A stretch of 23,233 nt of DNA from CAZSMK01 sp964608095 (GCA_964608095.1 CAZSMK010000109.1:1-23233), one strand, 5' to 3'. Shown: positions 14,588 through 23,095, numbered from the stretch's first letter. A program made the numbers and translations. The notes: a model not told the origin generated them from the letters alone.

Positions 14588-15110
14588 TATCCTTGAATCA
14601 ACTTTTTTAATGCATAAGTTCTCTATCTAAAGTATCTGGCATTCAGTTAAGTTTGTCAATCATGTATTCTATAGCGCTTACTATAGTATGATGAAGCCGC
14701 CCGGGGATTATTTCGATTTCTACAATTATTTTGATAAAAGATGACAGTATACGCAAAACGCATATCGTGATGTGTGCTTAATCGATACCCTCATATTAGT
14801 TCACTCTTCCTTTTCGTTTTTTATCCTTTTTGGGAGCCCAAGGAAGGTTTTCTCTTTTTCAACACTCACCACTTTTCTCACCACATATCTCAATATAAAA
14901 TGGTATCTCTTTTTATCATAGAGTTGTCCTCAACGTCAAAGGAATTCGACTCTTGTCACATACTCCATGAGGGAAGGATGACTTTTGAAGGATACCCGTA
15001 TGTTAATCTTTCCCCTCTTCCTTAACGCATCTGACAATCGATATATAAAGTGATCGACAAAACACACCCCATTGAATAATGCGATAACGTGTAGTTCGTC
15101 AACCGTTTTT
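14588..15110. other. AT-rich non-coding interval
   Basis: This is a 523-bp spacer between two minus-strand genes. Its left end holds the sigma70-type promoter of the gene at 13448-14587. Near 14825-14855 there is a G/C-and-wobble hairpin (CCTTTTTGGG / CCCAAGGAAGG) followed by a T-rich stretch on the plus strand, but there is no plus-strand gene for it to end. Open frames at 14774-15025 (+) and 14936-15160 (-) have no ribosome-binding site or family features. I see no RNA gene. Confidence 0.55.
14631..14659 (-). promoter_or_regulatory. Sigma70-type promoter of the unrecognised gene
   Basis: On the minus strand a perfect TTGACA (-35, bases 14654-14659) is followed after exactly 17 bp by GATACT (-10, bases 14631-14636; four of six consensus bases). 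Transcription would start near 14624, giving a leader of about 37 bases before the ATG at 14587. Confidence 0.6.
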
Positions 15111-16163
15111 TTATTTGCCGAAAAAATTATACTCCTCTTTACTAAATTCCATGCGTTCAAGCAGGATCAAAAAATCATGGATAGAGAGCCGCCCGCCTGT
15201 CGCTTGATTATGTCCGTAGCCATAAGAACCCTTCACATCTACGCCTTCTAATCTCTCCTTTAAATAGGTGATCAGGTTATCGTTACGCAGCGTGCGGAAA
15301 TTGAATACGATCTCCCCCGGAAGATACCCTTTATTCGCTGCCATTACCCTGTAACGGGGGAAGCGATGAGACCAGATGGAAGCAACCATACCGTGAACAA
15401 GACAAGGAGAGTCAAGAGTTAGAAGAACATTTTCACGGGCGAATTTTGGAGGGCTTTTCTTTGCCTTCTCAAGCTCCGTTGTAACTTCATCTTTATAGTC
15501 ATGAAGACGTTTGATAAGAGGACCTTCGCCCTGTGAAATATCCCGTGGCGATGTTGCATTCTCGAGCACTTTGTATGCGGTGACTGGATCGCATTTCGAG
15601 GAACGTCGCGCAGCGTTTAAAAGGCTCACTGCTTTGCGTAAATGCGTTTTTGTATATTTCTTTGCAACCGGTTCAAGCTCAGGGAAATATTTCGTATCGC
15701 CAAGATCGCCCATTACGCCGAGGAGTGCGATCCACTCGAGCGACGATACGTCAACCAGGCTCTTGCACACGAGAAAAGAGAGATGCGATGCTGTCTCCGC
15801 AGGCTCTCGACCATAAGATGAACAAAAAACCGTATCGCGCGGGACACCGCCCAGCGGATAGTGATGATCAATCACCATAGAGGGAACGAATGAAAAAGGA
15901 TTGGAAGAACCGCTGCCTGTATCGACCATGATAACGGCATCGGGATGGCGCTGCTTCACGCGTTCTACAGTATCGGGAGAGAACGCCCACTCCCCTTTTC
16001 CGGGGAAAACAGTCAAGGGAGACGCTTTGAGGTGCTGCAGGGTAAAATCGAGTACCCTCGCTCCCGCCAGTCCGTCGGAATCGGTATCCATGATAAGCGC
16101 CACGCACATACCCGGTTTGATGGAATCGAGAAATTCTTTCCCTTTATTTATAATTTCTTCCAT
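15111..16163 (-). CDS. DHH/DHHA1 family phosphoesterase
   Basis: This 350-residue protein has the metal-binding motifs of the DHH superfamily: DTDSDGLAGA (D26, D28, D30), MVDTGSG (D81), IDHHYP (99-101) and MGDLGDTKYF (D153). The C-terminal DHHA1 domain ends in GSYGYGHNQATGGRLS, the glycine-rich substrate loop. The family includes RecJ exonuclease, nano-RNases and cyclic dinucleotide phosphodiesterases. At 350 residues without extra domains it resembles nano-RNase/RecJ-like proteins, but the substrate cannot be fixed from sequence. Only a weak AGG precedes the ATG. It is divergent from radA, a recombination gene, which is suggestive of a DNA-metabolism role but no more. Confidence 0.85.
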   Translation of the reverse strand: MEEIINKGKEFLDSIKPGMCVALIMDTDSDGLAGARVLDFTLQHLKASPLTVFPGKGEWAFSPDTVERVKQRHPDAVIMVDTGSGSSNPFSFVPSMVIDHHYPLGGVPRDTVFCSSYGREPAETASHLSFLVCKSLVDVSSLEWIALLGVMGDLGDTKYFPELEPVAKKYTKTHLRKAVSLLNAARRSSKCDPVTAYKVLENATSPRDISQGEGPLIKRLHDYKDEVTTELEKAKKSPPKFARENVLLTLDSPCLVHGMVASIWSHRFPRYRVMAANKGYLPGEIVFNFRTLRNDNLITYLKERLEGVDVKGSYGYGHNQATGGRLSIHDFLILLERMEFSKEEYNFFGK

Positions 16164-16182
16164 GAGACCTGTACCCTGCTCA

Positions 16183-16199
16183 CTGGCAGACTATATGCT
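16183..16199 (+). promoter_or_regulatory. Possible second sigma54-type element upstream of radA
   Basis: CTGGCAGACTATATGCT has TGGCA and TGCT at the exact sigma54 GG-to-GC spacing, but the -12 block reads ATGCT and not TTGCT. It would give a start near 16210 and a leader of about 100 bases to radA. About one such match is expected by chance in a window of this size on two strands, so it is a weak candidate. Confidence 0.25.
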
Positions 16200-16312
16200 C
16201 TCATAGAAACCGGCGTTGATTCAACACGCAGATTGTGAAGCGAGCGTTCTTGACAACAGCAAAAGGTTCATTAACCATTATATTTACCCTTTATAGAAGG
16301 AGTGCACCATTA

Positions 16313-17704
16313 TTGGCAAAAAAAGGTAAAACTCTATTCGTGTGTCAGAATTGCGGTCATGAAGTCAGCAAATGGCAGGGAAGGTGTCCGGGTTGTGGGG
16401 AGTGGAATACGTTGGTCGAGGAAGTGAGGGTGAGGTCAGGTGGCAAGAGCAGGAAATCGTCGGGTTCTGCAACTCACATCAGAACGAAACCGCGCAGTCT
16501 CCGCGATATTTCTACCGAGAAAGTCGAACGAATTTTATGCGGTGTCCCTGAGTTCGATCGTGTAATGGGAGGCGGCATAATTCCCGGCGTGGTCGTCCTT
16601 ATTGCGGGTGAACCCGGTATCGGCAAATCTACCCTCATGCTCCAGGCAGCATCTCATTACTGCGAACGTAATCCGGATCAACAAGTTCTCTACGTAAGCG
16701 GAGAAGAATCGCCGGGTCAGCTCAGATTGCGTGCGGAACGTCTGGGCATCTCAGCCTCAAATCTTTACCTTTTGCCGGAAACGGACGTGGAAGAGATCGC
16801 GGGTCAAGCCATGGCGACTGCTCCCCTAACAGTCATCATCGATTCGGTTCAAACCCTGTACTCGCCGGATGTGGACGCAATTCCGGGCAGCGTCGCGCAA
16901 CTCAAGGAATGCGGCGCTCACCTGGTGCGGGTAGCCAAAGAACACGGCATACCGCTTTTTCTCATCGGTCATGTAACGAAATCCGGCGTGGTTGCCGGTC
17001 CTCGTTTGCTCGAACACCTCGTCGACGCAGTCATCTATTTCGAAGGGGATTCGCAATTTGCCTATCGCGTTCTTCGGGTCATAAAAAACCGATTCGGGCC
17101 AGCCGACGAAGTGGGAATCTTCGAAATGAAAACGGAAGGACTCGTGCCGGTCGAGAATCCCTCGGGCGTTTTTATCGAACAACGTGCAAAAGGGACCGCA
17201 GGCTCTATTATTGCCCCGGCAATGGAAGGTTCACGAACGTTGTTGGTGGAAATTCAGGCTCTGACAAGTTTCAACGGCGGGGTCGGCGCGCCGCGGCGGA
17301 ATACCAGCGGGGTGGATTACCGACGTGTCGGCTTGATCGTGGCGGTCCTGGAAAAACGATGCGGCTATCGCTTGTTCGACCAGGATATCTTTTTAAACGT
17401 CGCCGGCGGCATCAGGGTGGACGAACCTGCGGTTGACCTTCCCATGGCTCTGGCGATCGTGAGTAGTTTCCGTAATCTGCCTGTAGAATACGATCTTGTT
17501 GCGCTCGGCGAACTCGGTCTTGCGGGAGAACTCAGACCCGTAAGAACGATTGAGCGACGACTGATCGAGGCGCAACGGTTGGGCTTCAAAAAATGTATTG
17601 TCCCGTTTCACCAGCGAGGGATAAAAGAATTCGAATCGACCTTCAGGATACTTCGGGCGGAAAGACTCGATGAAGCCATTGAACTTTCCGGTCTCGCTTT
17701 GTAG
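16313..17704 (+). CDS. radA: DNA repair protein RadA (Sms)
   Basis: This 463-residue protein is a RecA-like helicase that promotes branch migration during recombination. It begins with a four-Cys zinc finger, C11, C14, C25 and C28 in CQNCGHEVSKWQGRCPGCGEW. Next come Walker A GEPGIGKST, the RadA signature KNRFG (VIKNRFGPADEVGIFEM) and a C-terminal Lon-like domain (GGIRVDEPAVDLPMALAI). I chose the TTG codon at 16313: it gives the family N-terminus MAKKGKTLFVC and has AAGGAG ten bases upstream. A GTG at 16235 would add 26 unrelated residues and has no ribosome-binding site. folD follows after 32 bp. The upstream region is shared with the divergent DHH gene. Confidence 0.95.
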   Translation: MAKKGKTLFVCQNCGHEVSKWQGRCPGCGEWNTLVEEVRVRSGGKSRKSSGSATHIRTKPRSLRDISTEKVERILCGVPEFDRVMGGGIIPGVVVLIAGEPGIGKSTLMLQAASHYCERNPDQQVLYVSGEESPGQLRLRAERLGISASNLYLLPETDVEEIAGQAMATAPLTVIIDSVQTLYSPDVDAIPGSVAQLKECGAHLVRVAKEHGIPLFLIGHVTKSGVVAGPRLLEHLVDAVIYFEGDSQFAYRVLRVIKNRFGPADEVGIFEMKTEGLVPVENPSGVFIEQRAKGTAGSIIAPAMEGSRTLLVEIQALTSFNGGVGAPRRNTSGVDYRRVGLIVAVLEKRCGYRLFDQDIFLNVAGGIRVDEPAVDLPMALAIVSSFRNLPVEYDLVALGELGLAGELRPVRTIERRLIEAQRLGFKKCIVPFHQRGIKEFESTFRILRAERLDEAIELSGLAL

Positions 17705-17736
17705 AATAAACCATCCACTTTAAGGGGAGAGAAAAG

Positions 17737-18624
17737 ATGAGCGCAAAAATAATCGACGGAAAACAACTCGCGGAAACCATCCGTGCCGAGATCAAAAAAC
17801 ATATTGATGAATTGAGGGCATCGACAGGGATTATTCCGGGTTTAGCTGTGATCCTCGTGGGTGAGAATCCCGCCTCGGAAGTGTACGTCCGAAACAAACA
17901 AAAGGCATGTGAGAAAATAGGAATGTATTCCGAGCTGCATACGTTTCCCGTAGATGTTACCCAGAACGTCGTGCTTAACAAAGTAAAGGAGCTGAACGAG
18001 GATGACAAAATCCACGGGATTCTGGTGCAACTTCCCCTGCCGGAACACATCAGTGAAAATATCATTCTCACCAGCATAAAACCCGAGAAAGACGTTGACG
18101 GATTTCATCCGGTTAACGTCGGTAGGCTTGTGCAGGGTGCAGAGACCTTCGTCCCCTGCACGCCTCTGGGAATACGTGAAATGCTTTTGAGAAGCAACAT
18201 AACGATTCAGGGTCAGCACGTGGTCATTGTAGGACGCAGCAATATAGTGGGGAAACCCCTTGCCCTGCTCCTCATGCAGAAGAATGAAAAGGGCAACGCC
18301 ACGGTGACTGTGTGTCATTCTCGAACAAAGAACCTGAGAGAGATCACGAGCCAGGCTGATATCCTGGTCGCGGCCATCGGTAAAGCGGAGTTTATCAAAC
18401 CGGATATGATCAAGGAAGGGGCGGTCGTTATTGACGTGGGCACGAACCGCGTGGACGATCCTGAAAAGCCGCGGGGGTATCGACTTACCGGGGATGTTGA
18501 ATTCGAGTCGGTCAAAGAAAAGGCAGCCGCTATCTCGCCGGTTCCCGGCGGTGTCGGTCCCATGACCATTACCATGTTGCTTTACAATACGCTACGCGCC
18601 GCAGCCTTACACCATGGGAAGTGA
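17737..18624 (+). CDS. folD: Bifunctional methylenetetrahydrofolate dehydrogenase / methenyltetrahydrofolate cyclohydrolase
   Basis: This 295-residue enzyme interconverts 5,10-methylene- and 10-formyl-tetrahydrofolate in the cytosol. The catalytic Y50 and K54 lie in SEVYVRNKQKACEKIG, at the same numbers as in the E. coli enzyme. VQLPLPEHI, KPEKDVDGFHPVNVG (D121), PCTPLGI and the NADP-binding VIVGRSNIVGKPLA complete the usual order. The end VPGGVGPMTITMLLYNT is also standard. AAGGGGAG lies upstream of the ATG. It is 32 bp after radA, so the two are likely cotranscribed. In anaerobes this enzyme may also serve one-carbon (Wood-Ljungdahl) metabolism, but no other gene of that pathway is here. 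Confidence 0.97.
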   Translation: MSAKIIDGKQLAETIRAEIKKHIDELRASTGIIPGLAVILVGENPASEVYVRNKQKACEKIGMYSELHTFPVDVTQNVVLNKVKELNEDDKIHGILVQLPLPEHISENIILTSIKPEKDVDGFHPVNVGRLVQGAETFVPCTPLGIREMLLRSNITIQGQHVVIVGRSNIVGKPLALLLMQKNEKGNATVTVCHSRTKNLREITSQADILVAAIGKAEFIKPDMIKEGAVVIDVGTNRVDDPEKPRGYRLTGDVEFESVKEKAAAISPVPGGVGPMTITMLLYNTLRAAALHHGK

Positions 18625-18762
18625 AGTTCAACCTCTGCGAGCCTGATCGCAACTTCTCCGGGTAAAGGCATATTTTGAACTTGCATTCCGAATTTCTTTT
18701 GTTTTACATAGGGTATCTCTATGTGACTGACGTCTCGACTTAACTGGACAGGAGGCAGAGAA

Positions 18763-20058
18763 ATGATCTGGAACCCCGAATATGAGACTATGCCGGTAAG
18801 TGAACGTAAAGAATTACAACGCGAACGGCTGCGTAACATAGTCAAGATTGTCTATGAGAAGGTGCCCGCATACCGTGAGAAAATGAAGAAATTGAAATTG
18901 ACACCGGATGACATCAAAAGCCTCGATGACCTGCCGAAACTTCCCTTTACTCTGAAAGACGATATGCGCGAGAATTATCCCTACGGGCTTTTTGCGGTTC
19001 CCCTCAGGGACATAATCCGAATTCATACCTCGAGCGGCACGACGGGAAAACCGACCGTAGTCGGCTACACCCGCAATGATATCAATCTCTGGTCGGAAGT
19101 TATGGCGCGAACACTCGCCATCGGCGGCGCAACCGAGGATTCCATCATACAAAACGCCTACGGCTACGGCATGTTTACGGGAGGACTCGGGATTCATTAC
19201 GGCGCGGAACTCCTCGGCGCTACGGTACTACCCGCTTCCGGTGGGCAAACCAAACGTCAGATTCTTTACCTTACCGATTTTGGTTCCGACGTCATCACGT
19301 GCACTCCCTCGTATGCAATGTTCCTGGGAGAGGCGTTACACGAAGCGGGTATCGACCCGAAGAAACTAAAACTCAAATATGGCATCCTCGGTGCGGAACC
19401 CTGCTCGAATCAGGGACGCCGCGAAATCGAAGAGAAACTGGATATTACGGTGCTCGATATCTACGGCTTATCGGAAATCATCGGACCGGGCGTTTCCCAG
19501 GAATGCGTAGCAAAGAGTGGTCTTCATGTCTTCGATGACCATTTCTTACCGGAGATAATCGATCCGGAAACCGGTGAGCCGCTGCCGGAAGGCAGTAAAG
19601 GTGAACTCGTTATCACGACCCTCACTAAAGAGGCGATTCCGTTCATCAGGTATCGCACCCGCGATATAACGTCGCTTAAACAAGATACCTGTCCCTGCGG
19701 GAGAACACATATCAAGATGGACCATGTCCTTGGCAGGACTGACGATATGCTCATTATACGCGGTGTTAATGTGTTCCCGTCGCAGATCGAGAGCGTATTG
19801 CTCGAGATCGAGGAAACGTTACCGCACTATATGATTTATGTCCGGCGCGTGGGTGCACTGGACGACATGGAGATTCATGTCGAGGTAAGCGAAGAGATCT
19901 TCTCCGACCGGGTTAGAAAACTGGAGGAGCTGGAGGAGAAAATCCAGCGGGAGATCGAGAACGTAATCGGGCTGCGAACACGGGTCAAACTCGTGGAACC
20001 GAAGACCATCCAGCGTTTTGAGGGCAAAGCCTTCCGTGTAGTCGACGAACGGAAGTAA
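18763..20058 (+). CDS. paaK: Phenylacetate-CoA ligase-like AMP-forming ligase
   Basis: This 431-residue protein is of the compact PaaK branch of the ANL superfamily and adenylates an aryl acid, then forms its CoA thioester. Motifs in order are the phosphate loop HTSSGTTGKPTVVGYT (88-103), DIYGLSEIIGPGVSQEC, the RYRTRDIT hinge region, a Cys-containing CPCGRTH and GRTDDMLIIRGVNVFPSQIE. The final domain binds CoA. Length and start (MIWNPEYETMPVSERKELQ) match the family; AGGAGG lies upstream. It is 138 bp from folD, where no terminator is clear. Such ligases are often multi-copy in aromatic-degrading or syntrophic anaerobes. No phenylacetate ring-degradation genes are present, so the true substrate may be another aryl acid. 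Confidence 0.92.
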   Translation: MIWNPEYETMPVSERKELQRERLRNIVKIVYEKVPAYREKMKKLKLTPDDIKSLDDLPKLPFTLKDDMRENYPYGLFAVPLRDIIRIHTSSGTTGKPTVVGYTRNDINLWSEVMARTLAIGGATEDSIIQNAYGYGMFTGGLGIHYGAELLGATVLPASGGQTKRQILYLTDFGSDVITCTPSYAMFLGEALHEAGIDPKKLKLKYGILGAEPCSNQGRREIEEKLDITVLDIYGLSEIIGPGVSQECVAKSGLHVFDDHFLPEIIDPETGEPLPEGSKGELVITTLTKEAIPFIRYRTRDITSLKQDTCPCGRTHIKMDHVLGRTDDMLIIRGVNVFPSQIESVLLEIEETLPHYMIYVRRVGALDDMEIHVEVSEEIFSDRVRKLEELEEKIQREIENVIGLRTRVKLVEPKTIQRFEGKAFRVVDERK

Positions 20059-20125
20059 AAGCACCCCTCATGCGTCATATATCTAATCGCCTTACCTTAT
20101 GGGCATGGACGCTGCTCCGCTCCAT

Positions 20126-21520
20126 TCACCGTTTCTGCTTGATAAACAATCCATAGCGAAGAAGCGTTTCAGGTATCCCCCCGGGAAGGATATGGCTTGC
20201 TGCGCTGAGATCATGCCCCTCGGTATCCGCAAAAGGAACCGCAATGCACAACCCGATTCCGGCCGCCCGAATCGCCACCGTTCCCGACTCGCTATCCTCG
20301 AACCCGATACAATACTTGAACTCGTCCTGAGTAATTCCGAGTTGGTAAAGCGCCATGCTGTAAAGATCGCGATGCGGTTTAAGACGAATTTCCGATGAGT
20401 CGCTCGCCGTGATCACCGAGTCGTAATAATCCGCATATGACGCAAAGCGTTTCAGAATGAACTCTTTCTTTCCCGTGTCGATCTTCCACTCCTTGACCTG
20501 CTCGCAGAGGATTGAAAATACTTCGTTGAGCACGATATTGGCTTCATAAAGGATGGAGGAAGTGACGATAGCCACTTTGACGGGATGTACCTGTAAGTAG
20601 AGACCCAGTGTGCGCAGCTCTGCTTTTCTACCCTCGAAATCTTGGGGAGTATAGTTCGTTCGGGGATGGTTGACCAGATAATCGACAAACTCGTCGTAGA
20701 AGAGCTCGAGGGCATCCCCAAGCCAGCCGCGGACAGCGGCAAGAAACACCGCAACGCCCGGCATCGGCTCCACCAGATGACGTCCTTCAGGCAACCCGAC
20801 TTCACGGGCAAGCAGCGCACCTTCTCCCAGCGCAATTCTCCCCAGAATGTAATGGTACCGTTGATAATAGATGTCAACCCCTGCACGCACTTCATCGTGG
20901 AAATCGTCCAGCGTAAAACGGCTCCTGTACTTTTTACTCAGCACGCTCGATATCTCCGTCGCTTGTCTCTGAACGTAGCGTGAACCGGAAATGAATTTTC
21001 GAACTCGCGGTTCCTCGAGTACGCCGCCGATACCGAGCGCAACGATATTTTTACGTACCTCGTTCTTGCGGCTTTCGTCCTTGCCGACCGTAAGAGTCCA
21101 TAAGGCGGAGTCAATGTAGGACACGAGAAAGGCGTCTCGCTTAATATCGCGCGCATACGCCTTCAAGAGGTATTCGACATGGCGCGTGGTGGAATTTCCG
21201 ATAACGTGCGGATAATCGCGGTCGCGGTCAAGACCTTTCCATTTTTCACGCCCCATACGGTCGCTGATTCGCCTCACCATGAACTCGAGCGAATGAAGGC
21301 AGAGCGGTTCAGTCGTCGTCGTGGTTCCGTCCATGTCCTTTACGATCGCGAGAAGGCGCGGTAACGGCTTCTTTATTACGGGCGAAAGGGTGTACACGTC
21401 AAAAGGCTGATAGATATAAGAGGGGTTGGCTACGAGGATACATTCGTCTGTCTTCATTCCCCGCGACATCTTTTTGAATCTTTCCGTCGCTGTTGATATA
21501 TCGATAATTTTTTTCTTCAT
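20126..21520 (-). CDS. Oversized HAD-superfamily hydrolase
   Basis: This 464-residue protein carries all four HAD motifs: nucleophile and acid D62/D64 in VKDMDGTTTTTEP, motif II IVTSS (S321), motif III Lys K381 in RLKPHRDLY, and motif IV GFEDSESG (E408, D409). The end (GIGLCIAVPF) resembles beta-phosphoglucomutase-type phosphatases. Two features are unusual: a 55-residue N-terminal extension with an ATP-grasp-unlike ILVANPSYIYQPFDVYTLSP, and about 255 residues between motifs I and II, far more than a normal C1 cap. The cap probably defines an uncommon substrate. GGAG five bases before the ATG supports the start. It is divergent from the DUF89 phosphatase gene across 119 bp and convergent with paaK. 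The substrate is unknown. Confidence 0.82.
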   Translation of the reverse strand: MKKKIIDISTATERFKKMSRGMKTDECILVANPSYIYQPFDVYTLSPVIKKPLPRLLAIVKDMDGTTTTTEPLCLHSLEFMVRRISDRMGREKWKGLDRDRDYPHVIGNSTTRHVEYLLKAYARDIKRDAFLVSYIDSALWTLTVGKDESRKNEVRKNIVALGIGGVLEEPRVRKFISGSRYVQRQATEISSVLSKKYRSRFTLDDFHDEVRAGVDIYYQRYHYILGRIALGEGALLAREVGLPEGRHLVEPMPGVAVFLAAVRGWLGDALELFYDEFVDYLVNHPRTNYTPQDFEGRKAELRTLGLYLQVHPVKVAIVTSSILYEANIVLNEVFSILCEQVKEWKIDTGKKEFILKRFASYADYYDSVITASDSSEIRLKPHRDLYSMALYQLGITQDEFKYCIGFEDSESGTVAIRAAGIGLCIAVPFADTEGHDLSAASHILPGGIPETLLRYGLFIKQKR

Positions 21521-21639
21521 CGTTGCTCCATGCCGGTTATTGTTTAAAAAAATATAGTAAACTATTTACAGGCAGGCGGTAAAGCAACAATAATTGAAGT
21601 TTGACTCACTAAATGAACCAAAGAGGAGATTCTTTTTCG

Positions 21640-22500
21640 ATGAAAGGTGAGCTGGATTGTATTGCCTGTGCAGTAAAGCAGATTCTGAACACGGCGCGCG
21701 TCGCAACCGACGATCATGAGCTGCATAAGAAGGTTCTTCGAGAGGTTATGGCATACCTGCTGAAATCCGACTGGGAGGATTCACCCGCCGATGTTTCCAC
21801 CGGCGCGTATCACCTGCTGCACCGCATAACGCAAAATCCCGACCCTTATAAAGAAATGAAACGCGAACAGAACAAGAATGCACTGCGACTTTTGCCCGAT
21901 ATGTATCGGATGATCGAGCAGTCGGAGGATAAACTTCATACCGCGGCAAAACTCGCAGTCGTTGGAAACATCATAGATTGCGGTATCCGCCAAGACCACG
22001 ATATCACATTCGAACTCGAAAGCGGCATGAAACTGGACATGGCGGTGGACGAATTCGAGGAGTTCCGACGTATGCTCCAGGATGCGGAACGTGTGTTTTA
22101 TGCATGCGACAATGCGGGCGAAATAGTGTTCGACCGCCTGTTTATGGAGCAGATCAAGGCTGCAAAACCCCATATTGACCTTATCGCGTGCGTACGCGGC
22201 GGACTCATCCTTAACGACGTTACCCGCGAAGACGCAGAGGTTGTCGGGATTCATAACATCGCGCGCCTGGTCGATACAGGGCTTGCCGCCATCGGGATAC
22301 CGTTAGACAAAATCAGCACAGAGCTGAGAAGCCTGATGGAGCAGAGCGACATTATTATCAGCAAAGGGCAGGGAAATTTCGAGACACTCGACGAGTTAAC
22401 CAATGGGAAGGTGTTTTTTATCCTCCGCGCAAAATGCGACTTAATCGCAGCGAAATTCAACGTCCCCCTCAACGCCATCGTATTCGAACGCTTTAAATAG
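21640..22500 (+). CDS. DUF89 / ARMT1-like metal-dependent damage-control phosphatase
   Basis: This 286-residue protein opens with MKGELDCIACAVKQ, the Cys-containing start of bacterial and archaeal DUF89 proteins. The metal and phosphate site is YACDNAGEIVFDRLF, then ACVRGGLILNDVTREDA, SKGQGNFETLDE and RAKCD. By family knowledge these Mn/Co/Ni-dependent phosphatases dephosphorylate damaged or over-accumulated sugar and cofactor phosphates. I chose ATG 21640 because it yields the family N-terminus and has AGAGGAG 11 bases upstream; an in-frame ATG at 21613 would add nine residues but has no ribosome-binding site. The divergent neighbour is an unrelated phosphatase (HAD), so the pair may share a regulatory region. 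Confidence 0.9.
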   Translation: MKGELDCIACAVKQILNTARVATDDHELHKKVLREVMAYLLKSDWEDSPADVSTGAYHLLHRITQNPDPYKEMKREQNKNALRLLPDMYRMIEQSEDKLHTAAKLAVVGNIIDCGIRQDHDITFELESGMKLDMAVDEFEEFRRMLQDAERVFYACDNAGEIVFDRLFMEQIKAAKPHIDLIACVRGGLILNDVTREDAEVVGIHNIARLVDTGLAAIGIPLDKISTELRSLMEQSDIIISKGQGNFETLDELTNGKVFFILRAKCDLIAAKFNVPLNAIVFERFK

Positions 22501-22575
22501 AAATAAGGATGCCGCTCGCTCCAAATTTCGCATGCAAAAAACAGAAAACGAATCGTTGATTTTAAAATGAGTGTG

Positions 22576-22594
22576 GATAAGTGGAGATGAGTGG
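22576..22594. repeat. Left member of a spaced inverted repeat
   Basis: GATAAGTGGAGATGAGTGG matches the reverse complement of 23077-23095 at 17 of 19 positions. The two copies bracket about 480 bp of repeat-rich non-coding DNA. Confidence 0.7.
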
Positions 22595-22678
22595 TTCGCG
22601 CACTGTTTTAAAGTTCATTTCCGGGGTCAAACCTCAAAGTTTGAACTTATTGATCTTTGCTGGAACGACGCAATCACA

Positions 22679-22710
22679 GATTGCACGTAATCTTTGGATT
22701 GCACGTAATC
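22679..22710. repeat. Two direct copies of a 14-bp motif
   Basis: GATTGCACGTAATC is present at 22679-22692 and again at 22697-22710, separated by TTTG. Each copy has GATT...AATC at its ends, so it is also partly palindromic. Confidence 0.85.
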
Positions 22711-22813
22711 GCAGAGCGCTCGTGAAATTCATTTCACCCGTACTCCACAACGGCAATTGCTTCTTTCTCCTGATTATAGCGGAAAGTCTATCGGTATTCC
22801 TGTGTGGAGTGAT

Positions 22814-22832
22814 CGTACCATATTATGGTACG
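22814..22832. repeat. Perfect short palindrome
   Basis: CGTACCAT (22814-22821) and ATGGTACG (22825-22832) are exact reverse complements around a 3-base centre. No T-run follows on either strand, so it is not an obvious terminator. Confidence 0.7.
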
Positions 22833-22857
22833 CCGTAACCAACGTTTACGCGCGTTC

Positions 22858-22876
22858 CGCGCCCCGCCACGGCGCG
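22858..22876. repeat. GC-rich hairpin
   Basis: CGCGCC (22858-22863) and GGCGCG (22871-22876) pair around a 7-base loop. No T-run follows, so intrinsic termination is unlikely. Confidence 0.6.
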
Positions 22877-22923
22877 TCTTCGACCGTATTTAATACCATA
22901 AAATGATTTTTTCTTTATAAATA

Positions 22924-23011
22924 CTTTAACGCCGAGTTCGCAGAGAGAACCTCATGCAGAGATTAAAAATACTCTGCGTTCTCGGTGTCTCTTTGCGCTC
23001 TCCGCGTTAAG
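22924..23011. repeat. Imperfect palindromic element (REP/BIME-like)
   Basis: The left arm (CTTTAACGCCGAG... with GCAGAGAGAAC and GCAGAG) and the reverse complement of the right arm (CTTAACGCGGAGAGCGC, AAAGAGACACC, AACGCAGAG) can be aligned along most of their roughly 38-40 bases, around an AT-rich centre. The CTCTGCGTTCTC-type wording is familiar from dispersed intergenic repeats in several bacterial groups. Genome-wide copies are expected but cannot be seen here. Confidence 0.65.
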
Positions 23012-23076
23012 ATGAGGTCTTTTACCCGAGAGGAGAAGCGTCGATAAAAGAAGATTTTGTTTTTAACCACCTATCT

Positions 23077-23095
23077 CCACTGATCTCCACTTATT
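23077..23095. repeat. Right member of a spaced inverted repeat
   Basis: CCACTGATCTCCACTTATT is the near-exact reverse complement of 22576-22594. A further partial copy (CCACCTATCTCCAC, 23067-23080) adjoins it, so the motif TCTCCAC is locally duplicated. Confidence 0.7.

Noticed and set aside
14936..15160. 74-codon minus-strand open frame after the DHH gene
   Set aside because: It starts inside the DHH coding end, has no Shine-Dalgarno and resembles no family.
22581..22838. 85-codon plus-strand open frame in the right-hand non-coding block
   Set aside because: It runs through direct repeats and a palindrome, and has no ribosome-binding site or motif.
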